Shown: positions 26,637 to 35,351 of the stretch, one piece after another
Position numbering within the stretch: position 1 is the first letter of the stretch
Layout of the letters: each line of letters begins with the position of its first letter
NCBI GenBank assembly: GCA_002337125.1
Contig: DDFJ01000004.1
Location: 2,035,889 to 2,099,888, forward strand
DNA: 64,000 nt
Source of the DNA: Chitinophagaceae bacterium UBA1931
GTDB taxonomy: Bacteria > Bacteroidota > Bacteroidia > Chitinophagales > Chitinophagaceae
Direction of reading: 5' to 3'
Position numbers and translations under genes: made by a program
Notes under the pieces: generated by a model
Told to the model about the DNA's origin: nothing
Seen by the model: the letters and a program-made list of their open reading frames with translations, nothing else
Database searches by the model: none

Positions 26637-27272
26637 ATGGATACAATCTGGCAGGAATTTGTACAGGGAATGAAAGACACTACATGGCTGGAATATATTG
26701 CTGTTATTTCAGGCGTGGCAAGTGTTTGGTACAGCCGCAAAGAAGATATTCTTGTGTATCCTGTTGGGTTAATCAACACCGTTATCTACATCTGGCTGAG
26801 TTTTAAGGGCCATTTATTTGGCGAGGCTTCGGTTAATTTTTATTACACCGTTATGAGTATTTATGGCTGGATTCTCTGGGCAAAAAAAGATAAACAACAT
26901 CACCATGTTGTACATATCAGTTATTCAAATGCCAAATGGTGGGGTTATCAGCTGGCGTTCTTTTTTGCGTTTTACATCATTATTTTTTTCGCTTTACAAT
27001 ATCTCAAACAAAACTTTTCAGCAGGCGCAATTCCTTGGGCCGATGCATTTGCAAGTGCAACCGCTTACACAGGTATGTGGTTAATGGCAAAGAAAAAAGT
27101 TGAGAGCTGGTATTGGTGGATTGCAACAAACGTAGCTTCTATACCTTTGTACTTTGTAAAGCATTATGTTTTTACAAGTGTATTTTATTTCATTTTACTG
27201 TTCATGGCTATCTGGGGATTAATTGAATGGAAAAGAAAAGCAAATGAACAACTGAACGCAGAAACAATTTAA
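26637..27272 (+). CDS. pnuC: Nicotinamide riboside transporter PnuC
   Basis: 211 residues from ATG 26637 (a TTG nine bases upstream is less likely). About seven hydrophobic segments; YPVGLINTVIYIWL and SIYGWILWAKKD near the middle and WWIATNVASIPLYFVKHYVFT near the C-terminus are the PnuC family blocks. It imports nicotinamide riboside by facilitated diffusion, driven by phosphorylation inside. The nadR-like kinase follows after 31 bases, so uptake and trapping are encoded together. Confidence 0.94.
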   Translation: MDTIWQEFVQGMKDTTWLEYIAVISGVASVWYSRKEDILVYPVGLINTVIYIWLSFKGHLFGEASVNFYYTVMSIYGWILWAKKDKQHHHVVHISYSNAKWWGYQLAFFFAFYIIIFFALQYLKQNFSAGAIPWADAFASATAYTGMWLMAKKKVESWYWWIATNVASIPLYFVKHYVFTSVFYFILLFMAIWGLIEWKRKANEQLNAETI

Positions 27273-27303
27273 CTGACTTCCGATTTAAACCTCATCTATT
27301 ACT

Positions 27304-27834
27304 GTGCTGAAAAAAGTTGCAATCATAGGACCTGAATCAACCGGCAAATCTGTTTTAACCGAACAACTGGCCAATCATTATCATTGCCCATGGAACCCTG
27401 AATATGCAAGGGAATATCTTCTTACAATCAAACGGAAATATACCTACGATGATTTGCTCATCATTGCAAAAAAACAATGGGAACTTACTGAACAGAAAGC
27501 AGAAGCAGCAAAGCAACACGGATGCAAAGTAATGTTTACCGATACTGAAATGTACATTATGAAAGTGTGGTGCGAGGTGGTGTTTGGCAAATGCCATTCA
27601 TGGATTACTGATAAAATCAATGAACAGCAGTTTGATTTATTTCTTCTCTGCAAACCCGATATTCCATGGGTAAAAGATGAGCTGCGTGAATATCCTGATC
27701 TTGAAATGCGTGTAACACTCTTCAACACATACAAACATTTAATGGAGAACCAAAACACAGCATGGGTTGAGATTGGCGGAAATTATGACGACCGTTTTTC
27801 AACAGCATTAAAAGCTGTTGAGGCAATCCTGTAA
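27304..27834 (+). CDS. nadR: Ribosylnicotinamide kinase, NadR-like
   Basis: 176 residues from a GTG start. P-loop GPESTGKS at 9-16; NPEYAREYL and the TDTEMYIMKVW stretch are the hallmarks of the NadR kinase domain. It phosphorylates nicotinamide riboside to NMN, trapping the substrate of PnuC. The N-terminal NMN adenylyltransferase and DNA-binding domains of enterobacterial NadR are absent, as in many Bacteroidota proteins. Convergent with mtgA, 6 bases apart. Confidence 0.88.
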   Translation: MLKKVAIIGPESTGKSVLTEQLANHYHCPWNPEYAREYLLTIKRKYTYDDLLIIAKKQWELTEQKAEAAKQHGCKVMFTDTEMYIMKVWCEVVFGKCHSWITDKINEQQFDLFLLCKPDIPWVKDELREYPDLEMRVTLFNTYKHLMENQNTAWVEIGGNYDDRFSTALKAVEAIL

Positions 27835-27840
27835 TAGAAT

Positions 27841-28572
27841 TTATTTCTTTTTCTCTGTAATCAGCTGTTGAATATCTTCATCCCCTTCCAGGTTATTCAT
27901 TTGCACCATTACCCACTTTGAACGGGAAGCAACAAATTTTGTTAATGGCTTAACGGTAAATATTTTCGGGTTACGTAATGATGCTGCAATCTGTGCAGCT
28001 TCGGCTCTTGAAATAGTTGCTGCTGATTTATTGAAATATGTTTTAGATGCAGCTTCAATTCCATATACACCTTTTCCCATTTCAACCACATTGAGATACA
28101 CTTCCAGTATGCGTTTCTTTCCCCAAACCCATTCAATCATTTTGGTAAAATAAACTTCCAGTCCTTTACGAAACCAGCTTCGTCCCTGCCATAAAAAAAC
28201 ATTTTTGGCTGTTTGTTGTGAAAGTGTAGAAGCACCACGAATTCTGTTGGGCTTTTTATCATTATGCTGCATTGCTTTTTCAATCAGCTTCCAGTCAAAC
28301 CCTCCGTGATCAGGAAAAAGCTGGTCTTCTGCTGCAATAACGGCAAGCCTTGCATTGGGCGAAATCTGTTCTATTGAAACATAATCTCTTTTCAATCCAT
28401 CGCCGGTTAAAACACTTACAAGTTGGGTAATAGTAATGGGAGGATCAATCCATTTGAGCAGGATGATATAAACAAACTGTGCTATAAAAAGCACAATGAA
28501 TAATTTCTTCAGAAAACGCAATGTTCTTTTAAAGAAGCTTTGCTTTGATGAATTGGATTTTGATTTAGCCAC
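27841..28572 (-). CDS. mtgA: Monofunctional biosynthetic peptidoglycan transglycosylase
   Basis: 243 residues from GTG 28572; a longer frame to 28662 would overlap the preceding gene by 77 bases. One N-terminal membrane anchor (about 20-40), then a GT51 domain: AAEDQLFPDHGGFDW with the catalytic Glu, RGASTLSQQTAKN, and KRILEVYLN. It polymerises lipid II into glycan strands on the outer face of the inner membrane. No transpeptidase domain. Confidence 0.95.
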   Translation of the reverse strand: MAKSKSNSSKQSFFKRTLRFLKKLFIVLFIAQFVYIILLKWIDPPITITQLVSVLTGDGLKRDYVSIEQISPNARLAVIAAEDQLFPDHGGFDWKLIEKAMQHNDKKPNRIRGASTLSQQTAKNVFLWQGRSWFRKGLEVYFTKMIEWVWGKKRILEVYLNVVEMGKGVYGIEAASKTYFNKSAATISRAEAAQIAASLRNPKIFTVKPLTKFVASRSKWVMVQMNNLEGDEDIQQLITEKKK

Positions 28573-28585
28573 GCTGCAATATACT

Positions 28586-29107
28586 TCATTGATTTTTTTG
28601 AGGAACTTTTTCTGCCGGGTGAAGATCCAGCACCAGCAAATCAAATTTCTTCCCAACCACATACTTCCGGTTTACATTAAACACAAGTCGCTTAATGTTG
28701 TACAAAAGAAGAGGTGCATAAACGATACCCACACCAACCGACAGCGCTGTTGCTAATGGTTCGCCACTGATCAGCAAACCGGTTACAAACAATGGTATGC
28801 CCAGGTTGGCATAAAGAAAAGCTTCTTTGCCAAATGGCACAATGGGTGTTCTGCTTTTTACTTTTTTATAAACAGCCCCAATATCACGGATATGAATACC
28901 GTTGCCTGCAAAATAAATACTATCGTTCTGTATTAAATAAATGGTGCCGGTATACTCAAGCCCCAGTTTTGATTTAAGATGAATAGTTGACCCTTCGGTA
29001 AAACGCTTAATGGTAATTCCGTTTTTGCGTAACAGCAACTGGTTATAATCCTGTGCCGTTATGTGCAGTGAAACAAATAAAATGAAAAAAGTAAAAAGCA
29101 GTTTCAT
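28586..29107 (-). CDS. Exported protein of unknown function
   Basis: 173 residues from ATG 29107, which gives a clean signal peptide (MKLLFTFFILFV...ITAQ); an ATG 12 bases upstream is less suitable. The middle has beta-rich stretches (KLGLEYTGTIYLIQNDSIYF), then two weak hydrophobic segments near 100-140. No recognised domain. It precedes mtgA by 13 bases on the same strand, so the two are probably co-transcribed. Confidence 0.75.
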   Translation of the reverse strand: MKLLFTFFILFVSLHITAQDYNQLLLRKNGITIKRFTEGSTIHLKSKLGLEYTGTIYLIQNDSIYFAGNGIHIRDIGAVYKKVKSRTPIVPFGKEAFLYANLGIPLFVTGLLISGEPLATALSVGVGIVYAPLLLYNIKRLVFNVNRKYVVGKKFDLLVLDLHPAEKVPQKNQ

Positions 29108-29189
29108 GTAAAACATCAAAGGAACAGCACAAAATTGAAACAGTTTGTTAAGACAAAAAATAAATGAGTAAAAAGATTGCTGTAAATAA

Positions 29190-29825
29190 TTACGCCTTTT
29201 GTTTATAGAATAAAATCCCGGCCATAATTACAATACCAAACACCAGCAAAATAATACCGGAAAGTTTGTTGATGATACCAATGGTTTTAGGCGTTAACCG
29301 CTGCCGCAGTTTATTAGCAAGGAACACTTTCAACAAATCAGCAACAAACACAACCGAAAGACAGGCGCCAAACAAAGCAATACGGTCGTTAACAGGTAAT
29401 GTAATAAATGCTGTAGCCCATGTAAACCAAAAAGCAATTACACCGGGATTAAGCACATTCATGAAATAGCCTGCAAAGAAAATACGTGCATAATCGCTTG
29501 CTTTTCGTTTCAGTACAATACCGTCACCGGTTTCGTTAAGATGAATTTTTTTGAAGAAAAGAAAGTAAACACCAATGCTGATGAGCAGGATGCTGCCGCC
29601 CATGCCAATGATTTTTTCAAACCGGAGTAAGCGGTTAAATAATTCAGTAAAAATATTGCTGACGAGAACAAGCGTTAAATCGCTGGCAGCAACGCCAATG
29701 GCAAAACTTACACCACCTTTATGCCCGTTGCTGATACTTTGTTTGATGATGGAGAAAATAACCGGACCCATGCTGATTGCCAGCAAAAACCCTAATGCCA
29801 ATCCTTTGATAATAGCCTCGGTCAT
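29190..29825 (-). CDS. LysE-family amino-acid exporter
   Basis: 211 residues from ATG 29825 (the frame is open to 29882, but MTEAIIKGLALGFLLAISMGP is the typical LysE/RhtB start). Six hydrophobic segments with the conserved SMGPVIFSIIKQ block in segment 1 and NPGVIAFWFTW in the fourth. LysE proteins export amino acids or related small molecules; the substrate here is unknown. Confidence 0.88.
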   Translation of the reverse strand: MTEAIIKGLALGFLLAISMGPVIFSIIKQSISNGHKGGVSFAIGVAASDLTLVLVSNIFTELFNRLLRFEKIIGMGGSILLISIGVYFLFFKKIHLNETGDGIVLKRKASDYARIFFAGYFMNVLNPGVIAFWFTWATAFITLPVNDRIALFGACLSVVFVADLLKVFLANKLRQRLTPKTIGIINKLSGIILLVFGIVIMAGILFYKQKA

Positions 29826-29903
29826 TATAACAAAATAATAAACCTTGAAAAATATAAGTGAATTACCAAACCGAATCTGCATTAAACTGCATCATCAGTG
29901 TTT

Positions 29904-31430
29904 TTATAGTTTTCCTGTTTCCAGGAACTGTTTCCAGTCGGCCAGCATTTTGCCTTTCAATACTCTTGGAAATTTATGTTGCGAACCGATTTTTCCTTTC
30001 AGTTCCATAAACTCCATAAATTTTGATTCAGGAAGAATATCAAGATAAACATCTCTTAATGCACTGCCACGTTCAACCGCATAGTCGTCATTAATTTCCT
30101 TGATGGCATTATCAATTCTCACACGCAGATCCTCTGCATTTGCACTGTCATCACAAGCAACATACCAATGGTGTGCAAAAAAGTTTCCGTGTGGTTCGCC
30201 CACAACTGTGTACTCGGGAATGGAAATGTTCAGTTGTTCACTCACCATTTCAACAGCCTTGTTCATATTGTCCACACTCAGGTGTTCACCAACCAGACTA
30301 AGGAAGTGTTTTGTTCTTCCTGTTATAATTATTTCACATTCTTCTTTATTGATAAAACGAACCGTATCACCAATCATATACCTCCATGCACCTGCGGTTG
30401 TGCTTAACAGCAATGCATAATCTTTCCCTTCTTCTACTTCGTGTATCATCAGCACCTCGGGGTTTGCAATAATATTCCCGTCGGCATCAAAATTTTTACT
30501 GTCAAACGGAACAAACTCCAAAAAGATATGCTCGTTGGTAACAAGCTTCATGCCTTTTGAATCCTGCTTTCCCTGGTAAGCAATAAAGCCTTCGCTTGCC
30601 AGGTAAGTCTCAATATAAATAAGTGGCTTGCCCAGTAATTTTTCAAAGCCGTGTTTATATGGTTCAAATGCCACACCACCATGAACAAAGAATGCAAGGT
30701 TGGGCCATATTTCATGAATATTATTGAGCTTGTAACGTTCAATAATCATTTCCATGCTCATTTGTATCCATGCAGGAACGCCAACTACAAAACCAATATC
30801 CCAGTTAGGCGCTTCGTTAACGATGTATTCTAACTTTTCATTCCAGTCTTTTGTTTTGGCAATTTCTTTTCCGGGTTTATAAAACGGACTGAACCAAAAA
30901 GGAACTTTTTTTGCGGTGATGCCACTCAGATCACCGGCATAATAACCGGGGCCTTTTTGCAAATCGGTGCTTCCGCCAAGCATTAACCAGCCTTTACCCA
31001 AACTGCGTACGGGCAGATTTTCATACGTACGCAAGGTGAGCAAATGCTTGATCATGGTAATGCGGTTGCCACGCATTAAATCGTTGGTGATGGGAATGTA
31101 TTTGCTTGCGGCTTCGCTTGTACCTGAACTGAGCGCAAAATATTTGATCTTGCCCGGCCAGCAAACATCGGTATGACCTTCCAGCGTTTTATGCCACCAC
31201 TCCCTGTATATTTTATTGTAATCAAAAACAGGCACCAGCTCCTGGAATCGCTTCCCGGGATGACGGCTGTTCAGAATTTCATCAAAATGATATCGTTGAC
31301 CGAATTCCGTATGCTTCGCCCGCTTCAATAGCTTCGCCAGCACTTTTAACTGCTGCCGTTTTGGTGAGTTAACGGGCAGATTAAGCGCCTTGCTGATTGA
31401 TTTTGGTAATTTGATTTCGATAATAGACAT
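29904..31430 (-). CDS. GH3 auxin-responsive promoter family protein, copy 2
   Basis: 508 residues covering the full GH3 fold. Matching blocks with the copy at 11027: YFALSSGTSEAASK, FVHGGVAFEPY, ETYLASEGF, RYMIGDTVRF and the terminal GSQHKFPR. The two proteins clearly belong to one family but differ enough to be old paralogues. The role in bacteria is unknown; adenylation of a carboxylic acid is the family chemistry. Promoter element TACATTTG lies 20 bases upstream. Confidence 0.9.
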   Translation of the reverse strand: MSIIEIKLPKSISKALNLPVNSPKRQQLKVLAKLLKRAKHTEFGQRYHFDEILNSRHPGKRFQELVPVFDYNKIYREWWHKTLEGHTDVCWPGKIKYFALSSGTSEAASKYIPITNDLMRGNRITMIKHLLTLRTYENLPVRSLGKGWLMLGGSTDLQKGPGYYAGDLSGITAKKVPFWFSPFYKPGKEIAKTKDWNEKLEYIVNEAPNWDIGFVVGVPAWIQMSMEMIIERYKLNNIHEIWPNLAFFVHGGVAFEPYKHGFEKLLGKPLIYIETYLASEGFIAYQGKQDSKGMKLVTNEHIFLEFVPFDSKNFDADGNIIANPEVLMIHEVEEGKDYALLLSTTAGAWRYMIGDTVRFINKEECEIIITGRTKHFLSLVGEHLSVDNMNKAVEMVSEQLNISIPEYTVVGEPHGNFFAHHWYVACDDSANAEDLRVRIDNAIKEINDDYAVERGSALRDVYLDILPESKFMEFMELKGKIGSQHKFPRVLKGKMLADWKQFLETGKL

Positions 31431-31449
31431 GCGTATCGTTCAATAGCAA

Positions 31450-31457
31450 CAAATGTA
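31450..31457 (-). promoter_or_regulatory. -7 element TACATTTG before GH3 copy 2
   Basis: Exact TAnnTTTG on the minus strand, 19 bases before the ATG at 31430. No clear -33 element was found at normal spacing. Confidence 0.45.
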
Positions 31458-31469
31458 ACGACTAGGTTT

Positions 31470-33404
31470 CTATTTGCTGCCTAAATTTTTATAGTTAAAA
31501 CGTATTGTTTTGAGATCATAAAAGGCCTCGTATTCACGTGCATACCACTCATCTGCCAATAATAATCCCTCGCTGTTTAATTTGGTCTCACTATGCGGAA
31601 CACCCGCAACACCCAGAATCGATGGTTTAAGTTCGGGTAAATGTTTGTGAGGTGCTGAAAAACCAACCCAGGTTTTTTTGCCAAGAAAAACCTGCAGGCT
31701 GTTCTGTAATAATAAAAACGGATGCTTATTAAAAATAAAATGAAACGGAAACGTAAGCAGCAGCAAGAATCCGGTGCACACATCAATCAGCCGTTTTAAA
31801 CGAAGATTCACCGACTGTGCCAATGCATATTGCTTTGAATTCAACACATAACCTGCTTCGTTTTTAGAATCGCTTCCAACAATGCTTTCACTGCTTGCTG
31901 CATGAAGTCTCAGTTTTACCTTTTTTCCGCATTGCTCATACAGTGTTATTATCCGGGCAAACGAAAGCTCTTTTCCCTCGCACAGAATCAATTCTTTTGC
32001 CGGGGTACTTTTAAGCAGGCTCTGAATATCATTAATTGTTCCAAGCGAATGTTTTTCAGCAAACGGGCTTACAAAACCTTCTACAGTTGTTCTTCCCGAT
32101 TGCTTTAATAATCTATTTACTTTATCCAGGTCATTCTGCGTTCCTGCCACCAATGAAAAAACATCCTCCTCATTTTCTGCTTTCCTCAGCACATCAGTAA
32201 CAAGCAAAATCCACCGCCATACAACCAACGCAACAGAACTGAAGACAGATCCTGTTACAATCATTCCCCTTGAAAAACGAAGATGTTCAGGTAAAAGAGA
32301 ATAAACTGCAAGGTTAATGAGTAAGGAAATAATGGTAGAGCGCCAGAGATTCAAGTAACGAAATCTCTTTTCATACAACCCTGTATAATAACTTACAAGA
32401 AGAAAAAGTAAAGTAAACCCGCCGAAAGATACAGGAAGCAACTGGTCGGAGTAAGTTGTATCGGGTTTTACATAATGCACCCACACAAATCTAGCCGCCC
32501 AGAAAGAAAGAAAAATAATCAGGGCATCCAGTAAAGGCAAACCAACCCGCTGAATAAACCGTTTCACCACACTCAGCAATGCACGTAAAAAAATAGCAAT
32601 GTTGATAAAGATTTTAAATGCTCCCGCACTCGATGATGAATAATGTTTTTGCACAAACCTGCTCATGGCCATATAAAACATCCGCACATAATTTACCGAG
32701 CTTTTCTTTGTGCTTTCGCCTTTAAAATGAATGATGGAATCTTCGCCGTAATAATAATTTTTATATCCTGCCCGCTGAATACGATAGCTCAGATCAATGT
32801 CTTCACCATACATAAAAAAGCTTTCATCAAAACCACCTGTTTTATCCAGCACTTCTTTTTTAATCAGCATAAATGCCCCGGCCATTACATCTATTTCATG
32901 GTTCTGATGTTCTTCGAGATAACCGAGATGATAAAGGCTGAACGTTTTTGAACGTGGAAACAATGCTGTTAATCCACTGAGTTTATAAAAAGAAATGAGA
33001 GGTGATGGGAAAGAGCGTTTACTTTCAGGCAAAAATTTACCGCCGCCGTCAAGCATACGAATACCCAATGCACCTGCATCTTTTTGTTGCTCAAGAAAAG
33101 AAATACAATCAGCAAAACAGTTTTCAGGAACAATCGTATCCGGATTAAGAAACAGAATATATTCTCCGGTTGATTGTTTTAACCCCTGGTTGCAGGCTTT
33201 ACCGAAACCAATATTTTCAGCATTCCAGGTAAAATGCACAAAAGGAAACTTAGGTTCGATATAAGAACGGCTGTCATCAGTTGAAGCATTATCAACAACA
33301 AACACTTCGGCCTGCATCCCGGCAATAGCTTTCTGCACAGAAAGTAAACACTGTTCAAGGAAGTGCTTTACGTTGTAATTGACAATAATGACCGACAGTT
33401 TCAT
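31470..33404 (-). CDS. GT2 glycosyltransferase fused to a degenerate sugar-transferase-like membrane region
   Basis: 644 residues. Residues 1 to ~250 are a family 2 glycosyltransferase (SVIIVNYNV, VVDNAST, LNPDT as the metal-binding motif, GEDIDLSYR). About five hydrophobic segments cover ~275-415, followed by a nucleotide-fold-like part (~420-530). The last ~110 residues (KRLIDVCTGFLLLL, then GKKTWVGFSAP and ILGVAG) resemble the end of WbaP/WcaJ-type phosphoglycosyl transferases, but the catalytic Asp-Glu and the basic RMR-type motifs are not visible. Likely a polysaccharide or glycolipid enzyme; the second half is probably structural. No capsule cluster surrounds it. Confidence 0.85.
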   Translation of the reverse strand: MKLSVIIVNYNVKHFLEQCLLSVQKAIAGMQAEVFVVDNASTDDSRSYIEPKFPFVHFTWNAENIGFGKACNQGLKQSTGEYILFLNPDTIVPENCFADCISFLEQQKDAGALGIRMLDGGGKFLPESKRSFPSPLISFYKLSGLTALFPRSKTFSLYHLGYLEEHQNHEIDVMAGAFMLIKKEVLDKTGGFDESFFMYGEDIDLSYRIQRAGYKNYYYGEDSIIHFKGESTKKSSVNYVRMFYMAMSRFVQKHYSSSSAGAFKIFINIAIFLRALLSVVKRFIQRVGLPLLDALIIFLSFWAARFVWVHYVKPDTTYSDQLLPVSFGGFTLLFLLVSYYTGLYEKRFRYLNLWRSTIISLLINLAVYSLLPEHLRFSRGMIVTGSVFSSVALVVWRWILLVTDVLRKAENEEDVFSLVAGTQNDLDKVNRLLKQSGRTTVEGFVSPFAEKHSLGTINDIQSLLKSTPAKELILCEGKELSFARIITLYEQCGKKVKLRLHAASSESIVGSDSKNEAGYVLNSKQYALAQSVNLRLKRLIDVCTGFLLLLTFPFHFIFNKHPFLLLQNSLQVFLGKKTWVGFSAPHKHLPELKPSILGVAGVPHSETKLNSEGLLLADEWYAREYEAFYDLKTIRFNYKNLGSK

Positions 33405-33496
33405 TCTTTACATGTGGACTAACCGGCACGAAAATAACATATTGTTCCAATGCGGCTTGTTTTATTCAGCAACTTCAGCGGTTGGGGGTATCGTTG

Positions 33497-33504
33497 TATC
33501 TTTG
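33497..33504 (+). promoter_or_regulatory. -7 element TATCTTTG before the inositol monophosphatase operon
   Basis: Exact TAnnTTTG ending 3 bases before the ATG at 33508, so the mRNA would begin at or next to the start codon. No good -33 element. Confidence 0.5.
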
Positions 33505-33507
33505 CGC

Positions 33508-34287
33508 ATGCTTAAACAAACACTAATAGAAGCTACACAGGCAGGAGCTGAGCAACTGAAACATTTTTTCAACAGCAATTTTGAAATACATCATAAGGAA
33601 GGAGTAAATAATCTTGTTACTGAAGCAGATCATGCAGCAGAAAAAGCCATTTTTGAAGTGATCAGAAAAAACTTTCCTGATCATTATATCTTAAGCGAAG
33701 AGGCTGGGGAAATTATACAGGATTCAAACTACAAATGGATCATTGACCCCATTGACGGAACAGTGAATTTTGCCAATGCTATTCCAATTTGCTGCGTAAG
33801 CATTGGTATTGAAAAAGATGGAAAGATGGTAATGGGTGCCGTATACAATCCGTTCATGAACGAATTTTTCTTTGCTGAAAAAGGGAAGGGTTCTTTCCTG
33901 AACGATCAGCCGATTCATGTAAGTAAGCAAACCGATGTTGCAAAAGCATGTCTTGTTACAGGATTTCCCTACACTTATCTTGAAATGCAGAACGGACCTC
34001 TGGATGTATTTGACCGTTTAATCCGCAAAGGTGTTCCTGTAAGAAGACTGGGCAGTGCAGCAATTGATCTTTGCTGGGTGGCAGCAGGAAGATTTGATGG
34101 ATTCTATGAACACAAACTGAATGCCTGGGATAGTGCTGCCGGTTTTTTATTAGTGGAAGAAGCAGGTGGTAAGGTTACAGATTTCGAAGGAAATTATTAT
34201 TCACCCTACCAACAGTTTATTGTTGCAACAAACGGTAAAATCCATGATGAACTGATTGAAGTAATTCATGACAGAAAAAAATTATAA
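33508..34287 (+). CDS. Inositol monophosphatase family protein
   Basis: 259 residues. The frame is open from 33379, but the promoter element at 33497 and the family N-terminus (MLKQTLIEATQAGAEQL) fix the start at 33508. Metal-binding motifs: EEAGE (Glu), WIIDPIDGTVNFA and, near the end, NAWDSAAG. It hydrolyses phosphate from inositol phosphate or related substrates such as 3'-phosphoadenosine phosphates. First gene of an operon with thiL and an S41 peptidase (gaps 21 and 8 bases). Confidence 0.92.
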   Translation: MLKQTLIEATQAGAEQLKHFFNSNFEIHHKEGVNNLVTEADHAAEKAIFEVIRKNFPDHYILSEEAGEIIQDSNYKWIIDPIDGTVNFANAIPICCVSIGIEKDGKMVMGAVYNPFMNEFFFAEKGKGSFLNDQPIHVSKQTDVAKACLVTGFPYTYLEMQNGPLDVFDRLIRKGVPVRRLGSAAIDLCWVAAGRFDGFYEHKLNAWDSAAGFLLVEEAGGKVTDFEGNYYSPYQQFIVATNGKIHDELIEVIHDRKKL

Positions 34288-34308
34288 AGTAAAAACATTG
34301 AATAATAA

Positions 34309-35343
34309 ATGAGCGAGCAACGTACAGAAATATCAACTCTTGGTGAGTTTGGATTAATTGATCATCTCACAAAAAATATTGAGCATCAAAACGCATCAAC
34401 CATTGTTGGTGTGGGCGATGATGCAGCTGTTATTGATCATTTCGGCAAGCAAACAGTTATCACCACTGATCTGCTGATTGAAGGTGTGCATTTTGATTTA
34501 ATGTACACGCCACTGAAACATCTCGGCTATAAAAGCATTATTGCAAACCTCAGCGATGTGTATGCAATGAATGCAATACCAACACAGGTGACTCTCAGTC
34601 TTGCTATCAGCAATCGTTTTAGTGTTGAAGCACTGGAAGAGTTTTACGAAGGTGTGTATGCCGCCTGCGATGCGTATGGAGTTGATCTTGTTGGTGGCGA
34701 TACAACATCTTCACAAAAAGGATTTGTGATTTCAGTAACCGCATTAGGCGAAGTGGCGCCGGATAAATATGTAAAAAGAAGTACAGCAAAAGTAAACGAC
34801 CTGGTTTGTGTGAGCGGCTATCTTGGCGGCGCTTATCTTGGTTTGATTTTACTGGAACGTGAAAAGAAAATATTCCTTGAAACAAAAGGTGCACAACCTG
34901 ATCTTGAAAACAGGGATTATATTGTTGGTCGGCTGTTGAAACCCGAAGCTAGGAAAGATGTGATTGAATTTTTTGAAAAAGAAAACATCACACCAACTTC
35001 AATGATGGACATCAGCGACGGACTGAGCAGTGAAATATTACATATCTGCAAACAAAGCGGAACAGGTGCTGTGATTTATGAAGATAAAATTCCTGTTCAT
35101 CCTGATGCAAAGGATTTTGCTTACAAACTTGAACTTGATCCTACAGCCTGCGCTTTAAGCGGTGGTGAAGATTATGAACTGCTGTTTACCATTTCTCAAG
35201 CCGATTATGATAAAATCAAAGAAGTGGAAGGCATCAGTGTAATTGGTTATATCGCAGAACAAACCGAAGGAGCAACAATTATCACCAGGGGAGGAAACAA
35301 ATATAACATTACTGCACAGGGCTGGAACTCGTTTGAAAAGTAA
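34309..35343 (+). CDS. thiL: Thiamine-monophosphate kinase
   Basis: 344 residues. It converts thiamine phosphate to thiamine diphosphate with ATP. Family blocks: GEFGLIDHL, VGDDAAVI, TTDLLIEGVHFD, LVGGDTTSS, and near the end MDISDGLSSE and ALSGGEDYELLF. No TPP riboswitch and no other thiamine genes are in the window. It shares an operon with the monophosphatase gene upstream. Confidence 0.96.
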   Translation: MSEQRTEISTLGEFGLIDHLTKNIEHQNASTIVGVGDDAAVIDHFGKQTVITTDLLIEGVHFDLMYTPLKHLGYKSIIANLSDVYAMNAIPTQVTLSLAISNRFSVEALEEFYEGVYAACDAYGVDLVGGDTTSSQKGFVISVTALGEVAPDKYVKRSTAKVNDLVCVSGYLGGAYLGLILLEREKKIFLETKGAQPDLENRDYIVGRLLKPEARKDVIEFFEKENITPTSMMDISDGLSSEILHICKQSGTGAVIYEDKIPVHPDAKDFAYKLELDPTACALSGGEDYELLFTISQADYDKIKEVEGISVIGYIAEQTEGATIITRGGNKYNITAQGWNSFEK

Positions 35344-35351
35344 CCGCAAGA

